From: Thermasporomyces sp040195635
Lineage (GTDB): Bacteria > Actinomycetota > Actinomycetes > Propionibacteriales > Actinopolymorphaceae
Direction of reading: 5' to 3'
NCBI RefSeq assembly: GCF_040195635.1
Contig: NZ_JBEFTX010000001.1
Span: forward strand, 558,001-622,000
Length of the DNA: 64,000 nt
The position numbers were made by a program, and so were the translations under genes. Position 1 is the stretch's first letter; the number at the start of each line of letters is the position of its first letter. The notes below the pieces were generated by a model. The model was given only the letters and a program-made list of their open reading frames with translations, was not told the origin of the DNA and did no database searches. This document shows, in pieces, positions 1 to 8,939 of the stretch.

Positions 1-1
1 G

Positions 2-532
2 GTCATCCTGCTCGGCGACCTCGGGCCGCTGCCGGGAAGCCGGTCCGCCCACACGATCTGGCGGCGAGGCACCCGCATCGCCAACGACGTGACGTACAAG
101 GTGCTGCGCCCTGAGGACCTCGAGCTCGGCCAACTCGTCAACGCCGTACCGGCCAACCTCGAAGACCTGCCCGAGGGCTCCGAACGCAACAACGCACGGG
201 CGAAGGCCGCGGTGATCCTGGTCCGGATGGAGGAGGGCGACTTCCGTACGCTCCCTGGGCGACGGGACTGGAGCGTCGACGGCATCCTCTGCTACTCCAA
301 GGTCTGCACCCACGTCGGCTGCCCGATCAACCTCTACGAGCAGGTGGCGCGCCAGGTCCTGTGTCCTTGCCACCAGTCGACGTTCGACCTTGCCGACAGC
401 GGAAAGGTCGTCTTCGGTCCAGCTGCCCGGTCCCTGCCACAGCTGCCGATCATGGTCGACTCCGAGGGCTACCTCGTGGCGCAGAGCGACTTCACCGAAC
501 CCGTCGGCCCGAGCTACTGGGAGCGCGGATGA
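2..532 (+). CDS. qcrA: Cytochrome bc1 complex Rieske iron-sulfur subunit (3' part)
   Basis: This is the C-terminal 176 residues of the Rieske subunit of the actinobacterial bc1 menaquinol:cytochrome c oxidoreductase; the N-terminal membrane segments lie upstream of the window. The 2Fe-2S ligand motifs are visible as CTHVGC (coding from about 305) and CPCHQSTFD (from about 362), with the Rieske fold closing after GPAARSLPQLPI. The stop codon overlaps the qcrB start as ATGA, so the two are translationally coupled in the usual qcrCAB order. The reading frame is open from base 2. Identification is firm; only the 5' end is missing. Confidence 0.95.
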   Translation, partial: VILLGDLGPLPGSRSAHTIWRRGTRIANDVTYKVLRPEDLELGQLVNAVPANLEDLPEGSERNNARAKAAVILVRMEEGDFRTLPGRRDWSVDGILCYSKVCTHVGCPINLYEQVARQVLCPCHQSTFDLADSGKVVFGPAARSLPQLPIMVDSEGYLVAQSDFTEPVGPSYWERG

Positions 533-2193
533 GTACCGGCACGACGCCCAAGGCCGTCAGCAAACCGCTGGAGTTCCTCGACGAGCGGGTGGGGCTTGCG
601 AAGCTGGTCAAGAAGGAGCTCCGCAAGGTCTTCCCGGACCACTGGTCGTTCCTGTTGGGCGAGATCGCCCTCTACAGCTTCATCATCCTGCTGCTGTCCG
701 GCACGTTCCTCACCCTGTGGTTCAAGCCGAGCATGCAGGAAGTCGTCTACAACGGCGCCTACGGGCCGCTCCAGGGCGTGCACATGTCCGAGGCGTTCGC
801 GTCGACCGTCCACATCTCGTTCGACGTCCGCGGCGGCCTGCTGATGCGGCAGATCCACCACTGGGCGGCGATGCTGTTCATCGCCGCGATGACGGTCCAC
901 ATGCTGCGGGTGTTCTTCACCGGTGCCTTCCGCAAACCACGGGAGATCAACTGGCTGATCGGCACCATCCTGCTGCAGCTCGGCCTGATCGAGGGCTTCA
1001 CCGGCTACTCCCTCCCCGACGACCTGCTGTCCGGCACGGGGCTGCGCTTCGTGGAGGGCCTGATCCGGTCGATCCCGGTGGTCGGCACGTACGTGTCGTT
1101 CTTCACGTTCGGTGGTGAGTTCCCCGGCGACACGATCATCCCGAGGTTGTACGGCATCCACATCCTGCTGCTCCCCGGGCTGATCCTCGCGCTCATCGCC
1201 CTGCACATCGCGCTGGTGGTCTACCACAAGCACACGCAGTACCCCGGGCCGGGCCGGACCAACAGGAACGTTGTCGGCTACCCCCTGATGCCGGTCTACA
1301 CGGCGAAGGCCGGTGGCTTCTTCTTCATCGTGTTCGGCGTCACGGCCCTCATGGGCGCGCTGCTCCAGCTCAACCCGGTGTGGAACTACGGGCCCTACAA
1401 CCCGTCCCAGGTCGGGGCGGGCACCCAACCCGACTGGTACATGGGGTGGGTCGAGGGTGGCCTGCGGATCATGCCCAACTGGGAGACCCACATCGCCGGG
1501 TTCACCATCAGCTGGAACATTTTCATCCCGGGCTTCGGCCTGTTGGGGCTGCTTGCGATCGTCCTCGCGATCTATCCGTTCATCGAACGCTGGGTGACCG
1601 GCGACGCCCGCGAGCACCATGTGCTGGACCGGCCCCGGAACCAGCCGACCCGGACCGCCTTCGGGGCCGCGGGGATCACGTTCTACGGCCTGCTCTGGAT
1701 CGGTGGCGGAAACGACATCATCGCCACCACCTTCCACATCGCGATCAATGACATCACCTGGTTCCTGCGGTTCGCCATCTTCATCGGCCCGGTGATCGCG
1801 TTCCTCGTGACGAAGCGGATCTGCATCGGACTACAGCGTCGCGACCGGGAGACACTCCTGCACGGCATGGAGGCTGGCATCATCATGCGGCTCCCGACGG
1901 GCGAGTTCATCGAGGTGCACAAGCCGGTCAGCCAGGATGACGCGTTCGTCCTCGCGTCCCACGAACGGCAGGAGCCGATCGAGGTCGGCGACGGCGTGGA
2001 CGCCAACGGCGTCCAGGCGCCGAGCCATCGGTTGCGGCGGCTCCGGGCCCGGGCGTCCCGCTTCTACTTCGGCGATGTCGTACAGAAGCCGACAAAGCCA
2101 GAGCTCGAGGCCGGGCATGACCATGAGCACGCACACAACGGCCACCGCGAGGTCAGCAGTCACGAGAGCAGCACCTCAGACCAGAAGCGGTAG
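529..2193 (+). CDS. qcrB: Cytochrome bc1 complex cytochrome b subunit
   Basis: A 554-residue membrane protein that carries both b hemes and the quinol oxidation site of the bc1 complex. Visible marks are the heme-binding helices (around QIHHWAAMLF and VHMLRVFF), the GYSLPDDLLSGTGL loop and PDWYMGW, the actinobacterial form of the Qo-site PEWY motif. It has the long hydrophilic C-terminal tail typical of Actinobacteria, ending in a His-rich stretch. I chose the ATG at 529 because it overlaps the qcrA stop (ATGA) and starts just before recognisable QcrB sequence. It is the last gene of the qcr operon here; an L,D-transpeptidase gene faces it, with a strong hairpin in between. Confidence 0.96.
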   Translation: MSTGTTPKAVSKPLEFLDERVGLAKLVKKELRKVFPDHWSFLLGEIALYSFIILLLSGTFLTLWFKPSMQEVVYNGAYGPLQGVHMSEAFASTVHISFDVRGGLLMRQIHHWAAMLFIAAMTVHMLRVFFTGAFRKPREINWLIGTILLQLGLIEGFTGYSLPDDLLSGTGLRFVEGLIRSIPVVGTYVSFFTFGGEFPGDTIIPRLYGIHILLLPGLILALIALHIALVVYHKHTQYPGPGRTNRNVVGYPLMPVYTAKAGGFFFIVFGVTALMGALLQLNPVWNYGPYNPSQVGAGTQPDWYMGWVEGGLRIMPNWETHIAGFTISWNIFIPGFGLLGLLAIVLAIYPFIERWVTGDAREHHVLDRPRNQPTRTAFGAAGITFYGLLWIGGGNDIIATTFHIAINDITWFLRFAIFIGPVIAFLVTKRICIGLQRRDRETLLHGMEAGIIMRLPTGEFIEVHKPVSQDDAFVLASHERQEPIEVGDGVDANGVQAPSHRLRRLRARASRFYFGDVVQKPTKPELEAGHDHEHAHNGHREVSSHESSTSDQKR

Positions 2194-2295
2194 GTAGGCC
2201 GTCCCAAGGCGCACAAGACGCGGCCTGAGCGGGTGTCCCGCCGAGATGGTGGCGGGGTACGCCGTCTCCCGTCTGGTGGTAGGGATCGACCGCAC

Positions 2296-2352
2296 ATCGA
2301 TGGGCCGGTGTATCCACTCCCGGAACTGGGAGGGCTACACCGGCCCATCGAT
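2296..2352. terminator. Perfect 17-bp inverted repeat, probable bidirectional terminator
   Basis: Arms 2296-2312 and 2336-2352 are exact reverse complements. Inside them a smaller CTCCC/GGGAG stem (2317-2321 with 2328-2332) leaves a six-base loop, so nearly the whole 57-base element can fold into one long stem. It lies between two genes that converge on it and can end transcription from both sides. No T-run follows either arm, so an intrinsic terminator is an inference. Confidence 0.6.
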
Positions 2353-2377
2353 CTGGCTGTTCCGACTCGGGCTCTCT

Positions 2378-2429
2378 TGCTCGGTAGCTGTGGTCCGATA
2401 TCTCCTGCTCGGTAGGTGTTTGGTCCGAT
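2378..2429. repeat. Two-copy direct repeat (22/24 bp)
   Basis: Copy 1 (2378-2399) and copy 2 (2406-2429) share TGCTCGGTAG, then TGT, and end in GGTCCGAT, with a two-base length difference. They sit immediately beyond the hairpin in non-coding DNA. Function unknown. Confidence 0.6.
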
Positions 2430-2532
2430 CTACCCCGTGACTGTCCACGCCCGCACACCACGACACGGGTTCCAGCGTTCTGGTCGTGGTTTGCCCGACG
2501 CGTGCCAGGCCGGTGAGTACTCGGCGCGGGGC

Positions 2533-3795
2533 CTAGCGTCCAGCCTTCTCCTGCTTGGAGCCCGTGGCCGCCTTCACCGGTTGCGGCGCCAGGGCGCTGC
2601 CGGCCTTGTAGTCCTTCCAGGAGAAGTTCCAGTCGCCGAAGCCGTTGCTCGGCTCCATGGCGTCTCCTTCCGGACTGTGCACCTCCACCGGGTCACCGAC
2701 GTGCGAGACCCCCCAGAGCCAGCCGGAGTCGGCGCTGTTCATGCCGACACATCCGTGGCTGACGTTGGCGCTCCCCTGCGATCCGGTGGACCAGGACGCG
2801 GTGTGGAGGAACTCGCCGCTCCAGGTGACTCGGAGGCCCCAGCGCGACAGGAGCCGGTAGTGTTCCGCCGCGCCGATCGCTTCGTTCCTGAACAGGATGT
2901 TCTCGCGCTTCTCCAGGATCACCTTGATGCCGTCCCGCGTCCGCCACCCGGGCTTGCCCCCGGTCACGGGAATCGTGCGACGAAGCTTGCCGTCGATGTA
3001 GACGCGGGCGTGGTGGTCGGCGAGGTTCACCTTGGTGATGACGGAGTTGGTGATGCTGAACCGCCGCACCTTGTCCGTCACGCCCCAGGCGCCGTTGTCG
3101 GCGCGTACGCCTCGCATGTGGGCCTTCACGGTGACCTTGGTGTGCGCCGGCCAGTACGACTTGGGTCGGTAGCGGACTTCCTCGTCGCTGAACCAGTGCC
3201 ATGAGCCTTCGACCGGCTTCGACGTCTGGACTTCGAGCCGCTTCTCGACCGCCGCCCGGTTGGCTACCGGCTCGTCGAACTTCAGCGTGATGGGCATTGC
3301 GACGCCGACGCTGCTGCCCTCCAGCGGCATGATGTCGGTGCCGAGTTCCTTCGCCGGCTTGAGCGTGCTGAAGGTCTGGATGACCTCCGTCGGCTCACCC
3401 TCGGCATTGAGGGCGGTTACCTCGACCTGGTAGACGGAATCTGCCGCGAGGGCGACGTTGGAGGACCACGCCGTCTTGCGATCACTCAGCGTGCCCTTGA
3501 CCTTCGCGCCGTTCGCGGCGGTAACAGCGATCTTGCTGAGCGTGCCACCGCTGACCGTGGCCTTGACCGCAGCGTCGAGCGGGACGTTCACCCGGTTGTC
3601 GGCCGGTGCGATCGTGACCTTGGCCGGTGGTGTCGGATCACCCACCTGTGCGGCAACGATGCCGCCCTCAGCAGAGTCCTCTCGCGTCTCGGCCGAGCCG
3701 CCGCCCGACTGGCAGGCGAACAGCAGGGCTGTGGACATCATGACCGTAAGAAAACCGATGATTCGCGCTGGCGCCGAGCGCCCCCGTACTGCCAT
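2533..3795 (-). CDS. L,D-transpeptidase lipoprotein (YkuD domain, Ig-like N-terminus)
   Basis: A 420-residue cell-wall cross-linking enzyme expected to form 3-3 peptide bridges outside the membrane. It begins with a lipoprotein signal ending in a LLFAC lipobox (Cys28). Two bacterial Ig-like domains follow, then a C-terminal YkuD catalytic domain with His331 and the SHGC motif (Cys349 nucleophile) leading into VGMN. This is the architecture of mycobacterial LdtMt2-type enzymes. I chose the ATG at 3795 because a GGGGAG ribosome site precedes it and it places the signal peptide at the N-terminus; a longer upstream frame is less likely. It stands alone, transcribed away from ctaF and towards qcrB. 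Confidence 0.93.
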   Translation of the reverse strand: MAVRGRSAPARIIGFLTVMMSTALLFACQSGGGSAETREDSAEGGIVAAQVGDPTPPAKVTIAPADNRVNVPLDAAVKATVSGGTLSKIAVTAANGAKVKGTLSDRKTAWSSNVALAADSVYQVEVTALNAEGEPTEVIQTFSTLKPAKELGTDIMPLEGSSVGVAMPITLKFDEPVANRAAVEKRLEVQTSKPVEGSWHWFSDEEVRYRPKSYWPAHTKVTVKAHMRGVRADNGAWGVTDKVRRFSITNSVITKVNLADHHARVYIDGKLRRTIPVTGGKPGWRTRDGIKVILEKRENILFRNEAIGAAEHYRLLSRWGLRVTWSGEFLHTASWSTGSQGSANVSHGCVGMNSADSGWLWGVSHVGDPVEVHSPEGDAMEPSNGFGDWNFSWKDYKAGSALAPQPVKAATGSKQEKAGR

Positions 3796-3945
3796 CTCGA
3801 CTCCCCTGTGCCGATGACTTCGCCAAGCCCCGGCAATCCCCTCATGAAGGCACCCTTCGGGTATAAGGACGCCCACCGGCCCTGAGAAGTTGCCCGTCGA
3901 TCAGTGCAACACAAAAGATTACCCAAACGGAAGGGCCAGCGACGC

Positions 3946-4341
3946 TTAGTGAGCGTGTTCACCACGGTAATACTCGAAGACCAGGCCCAGGACGGAGACG
4001 GTGCCAAAACCGGCACCGATGAGAAAAAGCCACCATCCGAACACGATCCCCAGCACGCAAATGGAAAGCGACAACCCGCAGAAGAGGGGCCACCAACTGT
4101 GTGGGCTGAAGAACCCGAGCTCACCGGCGCCCTCGGCGATTTCGGCGTCCTTGCGGTCCTCGGGTCGCGGACCGATCCGGCGGGCCGTCAGCAGGGCGTA
4201 GAAGGCCACCAGGAGGGCGAGCAGGGTCGTCAGGACAAGCGCACTCGTGCCGGTCGGGTCGTAGGACAGGAACCAGTAGATCGGGGTGACGATGACGAAA
4301 AATATCCCGAGGATCGCAAAGATGATGCCTTCGACCTTCAC
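3946..4341 (-). CDS. ctaF: Actinobacterial cytochrome c oxidase subunit IV
   Basis: A 131-residue polytopic membrane protein of the actinobacterial aa3 oxidase subunit IV family. It shows paired hydrophobic segments at the N-terminus (IIFAILGIFFVIVTPIYWF, then LVLTTLLALLVAFYALL) and two more near the C-terminus, and ends in EYYRGEHAH, a tail seen in this family. The GTG start at 4341 overlaps the ctaD stop as GTGA, so expression is coupled to ctaD. It is the last gene of the ctaC-ctaD-ctaF operon. Confidence 0.92.
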   Translation of the reverse strand: MKVEGIIFAILGIFFVIVTPIYWFLSYDPTGTSALVLTTLLALLVAFYALLTARRIGPRPEDRKDAEIAEGAGELGFFSPHSWWPLFCGLSLSICVLGIVFGWWLFLIGAGFGTVSVLGLVFEYYRGEHAH

Positions 4342-6113
4342 GACCGATCCTCCGGCTTCTGTCCGCTGACTTCCTCGATGTGCTCGCGCCGTCCGGTGTC
4401 GTCCGGTGCGTCGACCACATGGTCCCCGCCTTCGAGCGTCGCCATGTCGAGCATCGCGATCTCGGGGTGATGCAGGTCGAACGCCGGGCTGTCCGAGCGG
4501 ATCCTCGGCATCGACGTGAAGTTGTGCCGAGGCGGCGGGCAGGACGTGGCCCACTCCAGGCTGCGCCCCCAGCCCCACGGGTCGTCGACGTCGACGCGGG
4601 GGTTCTTGCGCGACTGGATGACGTTGAGCAGGAAGGGCAGCGTCGACATGCCGAGCAGGAACGCACCGACCGTCGACACCATGTTGAGGGTCGTCCAACC
4701 GTCTGTGACCATGTAGTCGGCGTATCTACGTGGCATTCCTTCGATACCGAGCCAGTGCTGAATCATGAATGTCAAGTGGAAGCCGACGAACAATGTCCAG
4801 AAATGAATCTTTCCAAGGTATTCGTCAAGCATTCGTCCGGTCATTTTCGGCCACCAGAAATAGAACCCGGCGAACATAGCGAAAACGACTGTGCCGAATA
4901 CGACGTAATGGAAGTGTGCGACCACGAAATAGGTATCGCTGACATGGAAGTCCAGCGGCGGTGCGGCCAGGATCACACCGGTGAGTCCGCCGAAGAGGAA
5001 GGTCACCAGGAATCCGATCGACCACAACATCGGCGTCTCGAAACTCAGGGACCCGCGCCACATGGTGCCGATCCAGTTGAAGAACTTGATCCCGGTCGGC
5101 ACGGCGATGAGGAACGTCATGAACGAGAAGAACGGCAGGTTGACGTTCCCTGTCACGAACATGTGGTGGGCCCACACGGCGACTGAGAGCGCCGCGATGC
5201 TGAGCGTGGCGATGATCATCCCGACGTAGCCGAACAACGGCTTGCGGCTGAACACGGGAAGGATCTCGGTGATGATCCCGAAGAACGGCAACGCGATGAT
5301 GTAGACCTCAGGATGGCCGAAGAACCAGAACAGGTGTTGCCACAACATCGGCCCGCCGCTGGCGGGATCGAAGACGTGCGCGCCGAACTGCCGGTCGGCC
5401 TCGAGCATCAGCAGAGCACCGGCCAGAATCGGGAACGCGATCAGCACCAGGATGCTCGTGACCAGGATGTTCCAGGTGAAGATCGGCATCCGGAACATCG
5501 TCATCCCTGGCGCCCGCATACAGAAGATCGTGGTGACGAAGTTGACGGCGCCGAGAATCGTGCCCAGACCGGCGATGTAGAGGCCCATCACCCACAGGTC
5601 GCCCCCGACGCCCGGCGAGCGCACGGCGTCCGACAGTGGCGCGTATCCGGTCCAGCCGAAGTTGGCGGCTCCACCGGGTGCGAGGAATCCCGAGAGTGTG
5701 ATCAGCCCGCCGAACAGGAAGAGCCAGTAGCTGAACATGTTCAGCCGCGGGAACGCGACGTCGGGTGATCCGATCTGTAGCGGCATGACGACGTTGGCGA
5801 AGCCGACGAAGAGTGGAGTGGCGAACAGCAGCAGCATGATCGTGCCGTGCATGGTGAAGAGCTGGTTGAAGATCTCCTCACCCTTCTCTTCACCGAGGAT
5901 CTGGACGCCTGGCCGGGCCAGCTCCGATCGCATGATGAGCGCCATCAGTCCGCCCACCAGGAAGAAGGCGAACGACGTGATGAGGTAGAGGTGGCCGATG
6001 ACCTTGTGGTCGGTGGTCGTCAGCCACGACACGACCATGCTGCCGACCCGACGCTCGCGTTCCGGGGGCGTCACACGCTGGTCCGCCTGCGGGCGGTCAC
6101 CGAGAATCGTCAC
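4338..6113 (-). CDS. ctaD: Cytochrome c oxidase subunit I (aa3-type)
   Basis: A 591-residue catalytic subunit of the terminal oxidase, with about twelve membrane helices. It carries heme a, heme a3 and CuB. The CuB/heme region is clear: FGHPEVYIIALP, the HH pair in AHHMFVTG, and the heme ligand helix HFHYVVFG. The GTG start at 6113 overlaps the ctaC stop (GTGA) and gives the expected N-terminus before the TTTDHKVIGHLYL motif. Base composition and codon use match its neighbours. Part of a three-gene operon with ctaC and ctaF. Confidence 0.97.
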   Translation of the reverse strand: MTILGDRPQADQRVTPPERERRVGSMVVSWLTTTDHKVIGHLYLITSFAFFLVGGLMALIMRSELARPGVQILGEEKGEEIFNQLFTMHGTIMLLLFATPLFVGFANVVMPLQIGSPDVAFPRLNMFSYWLFLFGGLITLSGFLAPGGAANFGWTGYAPLSDAVRSPGVGGDLWVMGLYIAGLGTILGAVNFVTTIFCMRAPGMTMFRMPIFTWNILVTSILVLIAFPILAGALLMLEADRQFGAHVFDPASGGPMLWQHLFWFFGHPEVYIIALPFFGIITEILPVFSRKPLFGYVGMIIATLSIAALSVAVWAHHMFVTGNVNLPFFSFMTFLIAVPTGIKFFNWIGTMWRGSLSFETPMLWSIGFLVTFLFGGLTGVILAAPPLDFHVSDTYFVVAHFHYVVFGTVVFAMFAGFYFWWPKMTGRMLDEYLGKIHFWTLFVGFHLTFMIQHWLGIEGMPRRYADYMVTDGWTTLNMVSTVGAFLLGMSTLPFLLNVIQSRKNPRVDVDDPWGWGRSLEWATSCPPPRHNFTSMPRIRSDSPAFDLHHPEIAMLDMATLEGGDHVVDAPDDTGRREHIEEVSGQKPEDRS

Positions 6114-6988
6114 TTGCTCGCTCCCTCAGGCTGTCCGGTCTCGACGCCCACCTGGGTCGATGTGTGCGCACCTCCGGTGTTCTCACCGGTCTGGCCCCTG
6201 GCCTCGAGTCCCTCGAGGTGCGCGATGTACTCCTCCTTGCTCACCACGTGCACCGTGAAGAGCATCCGGGCGTGGTAGGTGCCACACAGCTCGGCACACT
6301 TGCCGGCGAACGTCCCCTCCTTGGTCGGGGTGAGCTCGAAGTAGTTCTCCTTGCCGGGAATGACGTCGAGCTTGAACAGGAACGCCGGGACGAAGAACGA
6401 GTGGATGACGTCCGGCGAGTTGAGCCTGAAGCCGACGGTCTCACCGACCGGGAGGTACAGGTGCGCGTTGCGGTCCGGCGTACCGGCCTCCCAGACCGTC
6501 TCACCGATCTCGGGATTGTCGAGGTAGTTGAAGGTCCAGCCCCACTGTTGGCCGATGACGTTGACCGTGTTCGTCGGCGGCTTGTCCGGGTCGACCTCGA
6601 GGATGGCGTTCTGGTCGCGCACCGTGAAGATGAAGAGCACGGCGATGATGACGAACGGCACCGCTGAGTAGAGGATCTCGATCGGCAGGTGGTAGCGGGT
6701 CTGGGGCGGGACCGAGTCGTCGCGGCGGCGGTAGGCGATCACCGCCCAGATGATGAGACCCCAGACGATGACACCGACCGCGAGGGCGGCGATCCACGCG
6801 CCCTGCCACAGGCTCAGCACGTGGGTGGCCCGGTCGCTTGCCGGCGCCGGGAGGCCACCCCTCTTCCAGGTGTCGATGTCCGTGGCAGAGCACCCGCTTG
6901 CGGCGACCGCCACGAGCCCCAGGAGCAACGCCGCGCCGATCCTGCCCAGGACACGGCGCGGTCCACGATCACCAGCGTTCGACCTCAC
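6110..6988 (-). CDS. ctaC: Cytochrome c oxidase subunit II lipoprotein
   Basis: A 292-residue subunit that accepts electrons from cytochrome c through its binuclear CuA centre. It has a lipoprotein signal (lipobox VAASGC), two transmembrane helices, then a cupredoxin domain outside the membrane. CuA ligands are visible: the histidine of HSFFVP and CAELCGTYHARM with both cysteines, the histidine and the methionine. I chose the GTG at 6988 because an AGGGAGAAGG ribosome site lies just upstream and the signal peptide begins there. It leads the cta operon; the operon promoter should lie in 6989-7157. Confidence 0.95.
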   Translation of the reverse strand: MRSNAGDRGPRRVLGRIGAALLLGLVAVAASGCSATDIDTWKRGGLPAPASDRATHVLSLWQGAWIAALAVGVIVWGLIIWAVIAYRRRDDSVPPQTRYHLPIEILYSAVPFVIIAVLFIFTVRDQNAILEVDPDKPPTNTVNVIGQQWGWTFNYLDNPEIGETVWEAGTPDRNAHLYLPVGETVGFRLNSPDVIHSFFVPAFLFKLDVIPGKENYFELTPTKEGTFAGKCAELCGTYHARMLFTVHVVSKEEYIAHLEGLEARGQTGENTGGAHTSTQVGVETGQPEGASK

Positions 6989-7157
6989 CGGATGCCCTTC
7001 TCCCTCTGACCCGAGCTCGCTCTGGACGCGAGCGACGCCACCGGCCCTGCTGAACACGCCCAACTCGGCCGGTACAACCTCGACATAGCAGCGACAGAAC
7101 CCTACTCGGCGCCTCCTGCGGCCCGGTGAAGCCCCCCGCGCCCCGAGGACCCGGCCG

Positions 7158-8162
7158 TCACACCGGCTCGGGCGTGACAATCGCCGCGGATCGCAGGAGG
7201 GGCTCGACCTCCGCGGCCGCCTCGTCGCCGTACGCCTGCGCCAGGCGGGTGAGAAAGGTGTCGGCGGCGAGCTGGTACTCCTGGGGCCCCGTGGTCTCGA
7301 TCACGTGGGTGGCGAGCAGGCAGCCGACCTGGGCGGCGCGCTCCATCGACAGTCCCCACGCGAGGCTGGCCAGGAAGCCTGCCCGGAACCCGTCGCCCAC
7401 GCCGGTCGGGTCGACCTCGGCCCGCGCGGGTACGCAGGGCACATGCAGCGTCGGCTCACCGGCCCGGTCGATGCGTACGCCCTTCTCTCCCAGGGTGGTG
7501 ATGCGCACCTGCACCCGGGTGAGGATCTCCGCCGGGCTCCAGCCGCTCTTCTGCTCGGCGAGCGCGGCTTCGTACTCGTTGGTGAACAGGTAGGTCGCTC
7601 CGTCGACGAGCGATCGGATCAGCTCGCCGTCGGACCACGCCAGCTGCTGGGAGGGATCCGCCGCGAAGGCGTACCCCCGGTCGCGGCACTCTTCGGTGTG
7701 GCGCACCATGGCCGCGGGGTCGTTGGCCCCGATGAGCACCAGGTCGAGGCCACCGACCCGCTCGGCCACCGGCGCGAGTTCGATCTCGCGGGCCTCCGCC
7801 ATGGCACCGGCGTAGAAGGTCGCGATCTGTGCCTGGGTGGTGTCGGTCGTACACACGAAGCGGGCCGTGTGCCTGAGCTCGGACACGTGGACGGAGTGGC
7901 AGTCGACACCGTGGCGCTCCAACCACGAACGGTAGTCGCCGAAGTCCTGACCGACCGCACCCACGAGCACCGGGCGGAGGCCGAGGCGGGACATCCCGAA
8001 CGCGATGTTGGGTCCCACGCCGCCGCGCCGCACCTCGAGTTCGTCCGCCAGGAAGGACACCGAGATCTTGTCCAGCTGGTCGGCCACGAGGGAGTCGCGG
8101 AACTTGCCGTCGAAGGTCATGAGGTGGTCGGTCGCGATCGATCCGGTCACCGCGATACGCAC
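7158..8162 (-). CDS. adoK: PfkB-family kinase, probable adenosine kinase (AdoK/CbhK type)
   Basis: A 334-residue ribokinase-fold enzyme. The family anion-hole and catalytic base motif is present as DPTGVGDGF near residue 275, with the NEYEAA motif upstream and the substrate-side RRGGVGPNIAF loop at about residue 50. Its position directly upstream of ctaC on the same strand matches Mycobacterium tuberculosis, where adoK (Rv2202c) lies close to ctaC; that enzyme phosphorylates adenosine. Adenosine as substrate is therefore inferred from family and synteny, not shown by sequence. GTG at 8162 is chosen for its AAGGGGA ribosome site. Another sugar kinase is possible. Confidence 0.78.
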   Translation of the reverse strand: MRIAVTGSIATDHLMTFDGKFRDSLVADQLDKISVSFLADELEVRRGGVGPNIAFGMSRLGLRPVLVGAVGQDFGDYRSWLERHGVDCHSVHVSELRHTARFVCTTDTTQAQIATFYAGAMAEAREIELAPVAERVGGLDLVLIGANDPAAMVRHTEECRDRGYAFAADPSQQLAWSDGELIRSLVDGATYLFTNEYEAALAEQKSGWSPAEILTRVQVRITTLGEKGVRIDRAGEPTLHVPCVPARAEVDPTGVGDGFRAGFLASLAWGLSMERAAQVGCLLATHVIETTGPQEYQLAADTFLTRLAQAYGDEAAAEVEPLLRSAAIVTPEPV

Positions 8163-8419
8163 GGAGAAGTCCCCTTCGGTCTGGCGGGCAGTAGTCGACG
8201 CCTGTACGAGGCACCTCTCGACCTCGCCCGCCACCACGGGGGGCGAGCCGAGATACGCCACCCTACCCAGGCGGACACCTCTGCAGGTGTGACCGACTCC
8301 ACCCATACCGGTCGCGTCGACGGGTTGGAACCGCTGTCCAGAGCCGGACGTCGGACCCGGGAGGTGTCCCGTCACAGCAGGTTCCGGCGAGGCACCGCCC
8401 CGTGATCCGGGAGGCACTG

Positions 8420-8914
8420 ATGGGGACTCGCACCATGGCTATGGCCCGGGCCGCCGCACTCGTGGCCGCGGGCGTCCTGCTCACCGGTTGCGGTGGGACG
8501 TCGACGGTCGAGACCGAGCCCGAGGCCGACGAGCCCACCGCCACGTCGAATCCGTCACCCAAGCCGTCCAGGAAGAGCCAGGAGATGCCGCCGGCGAAGC
8601 CGCCGGACGACTCCACGTGGACACCGTTGATCAGGATCGACAAGGTGGAGCAGGACGCCTCGGGCGGCACACTCACGATCGGCTATACCCTGCCTACTCC
8701 CTGTACGCCTGATCTCCGTGAGGCCGAGGTCAGCCAGCGCGACGACGCGGTGACGGTCAAGCTGCACCGTCGCAAACCGCAACCGTCCGACGACAAGCTC
8801 GTGTGTACGCAGGTCATCCAGGAGAAGTCCGTCGCCGTCCACCTCGACGAACCCCTCGGGGATCGGCCGGTGGTCGACGGCTCATCGGGCAAGACGGTCA
8901 AGGTCACCAGTTGA
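8420..8914 (+). CDS. Small secreted lipoprotein of unknown function
   Basis: A 164-residue protein with a clear lipoprotein signal (LLTGCGG lipobox) followed by a Thr/Pro/Glu-rich linker and a compact domain with two cysteines that could pair (around PTPCTPD and LVCTQV). I do not recognise the domain. The ATG at 8420 is preceded by GGGAGG five bases away, so I prefer it to the GTG 18 bases upstream. It is divergent from the adoK-like gene (257 bases between starts) and convergent with the fuconate dehydratase gene. Confidence 0.75.
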   Translation: MGTRTMAMARAAALVAAGVLLTGCGGTSTVETEPEADEPTATSNPSPKPSRKSQEMPPAKPPDDSTWTPLIRIDKVEQDASGGTLTIGYTLPTPCTPDLREAEVSQRDDAVTVKLHRRKPQPSDDKLVCTQVIQEKSVAVHLDEPLGDRPVVDGSSGKTVKVTS

Positions 8915-8939
8915 CCCGGCCGGGGCGCTGGCCAAACGT

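Larger units (their letters stand above)
2194..2532. other. Convergent intergenic region with cruciform and direct repeats
   Basis: The 339 bases between the ends of qcrB and the L,D-transpeptidase gene hold no convincing coding sequence. They contain a near-continuous inverted repeat (2296-2352) and two diverged copies of a 22-24 base direct repeat (2378-2399 and 2406-2429). Both are described separately. Confidence 0.6.

Noticed and set aside
3796..3945. Possible c-di-AMP riboswitch before the L,D-transpeptidase gene
   Set aside because: Such genes sometimes carry a ydaO-type element, but none of its conserved blocks is present in this 150-base gap.
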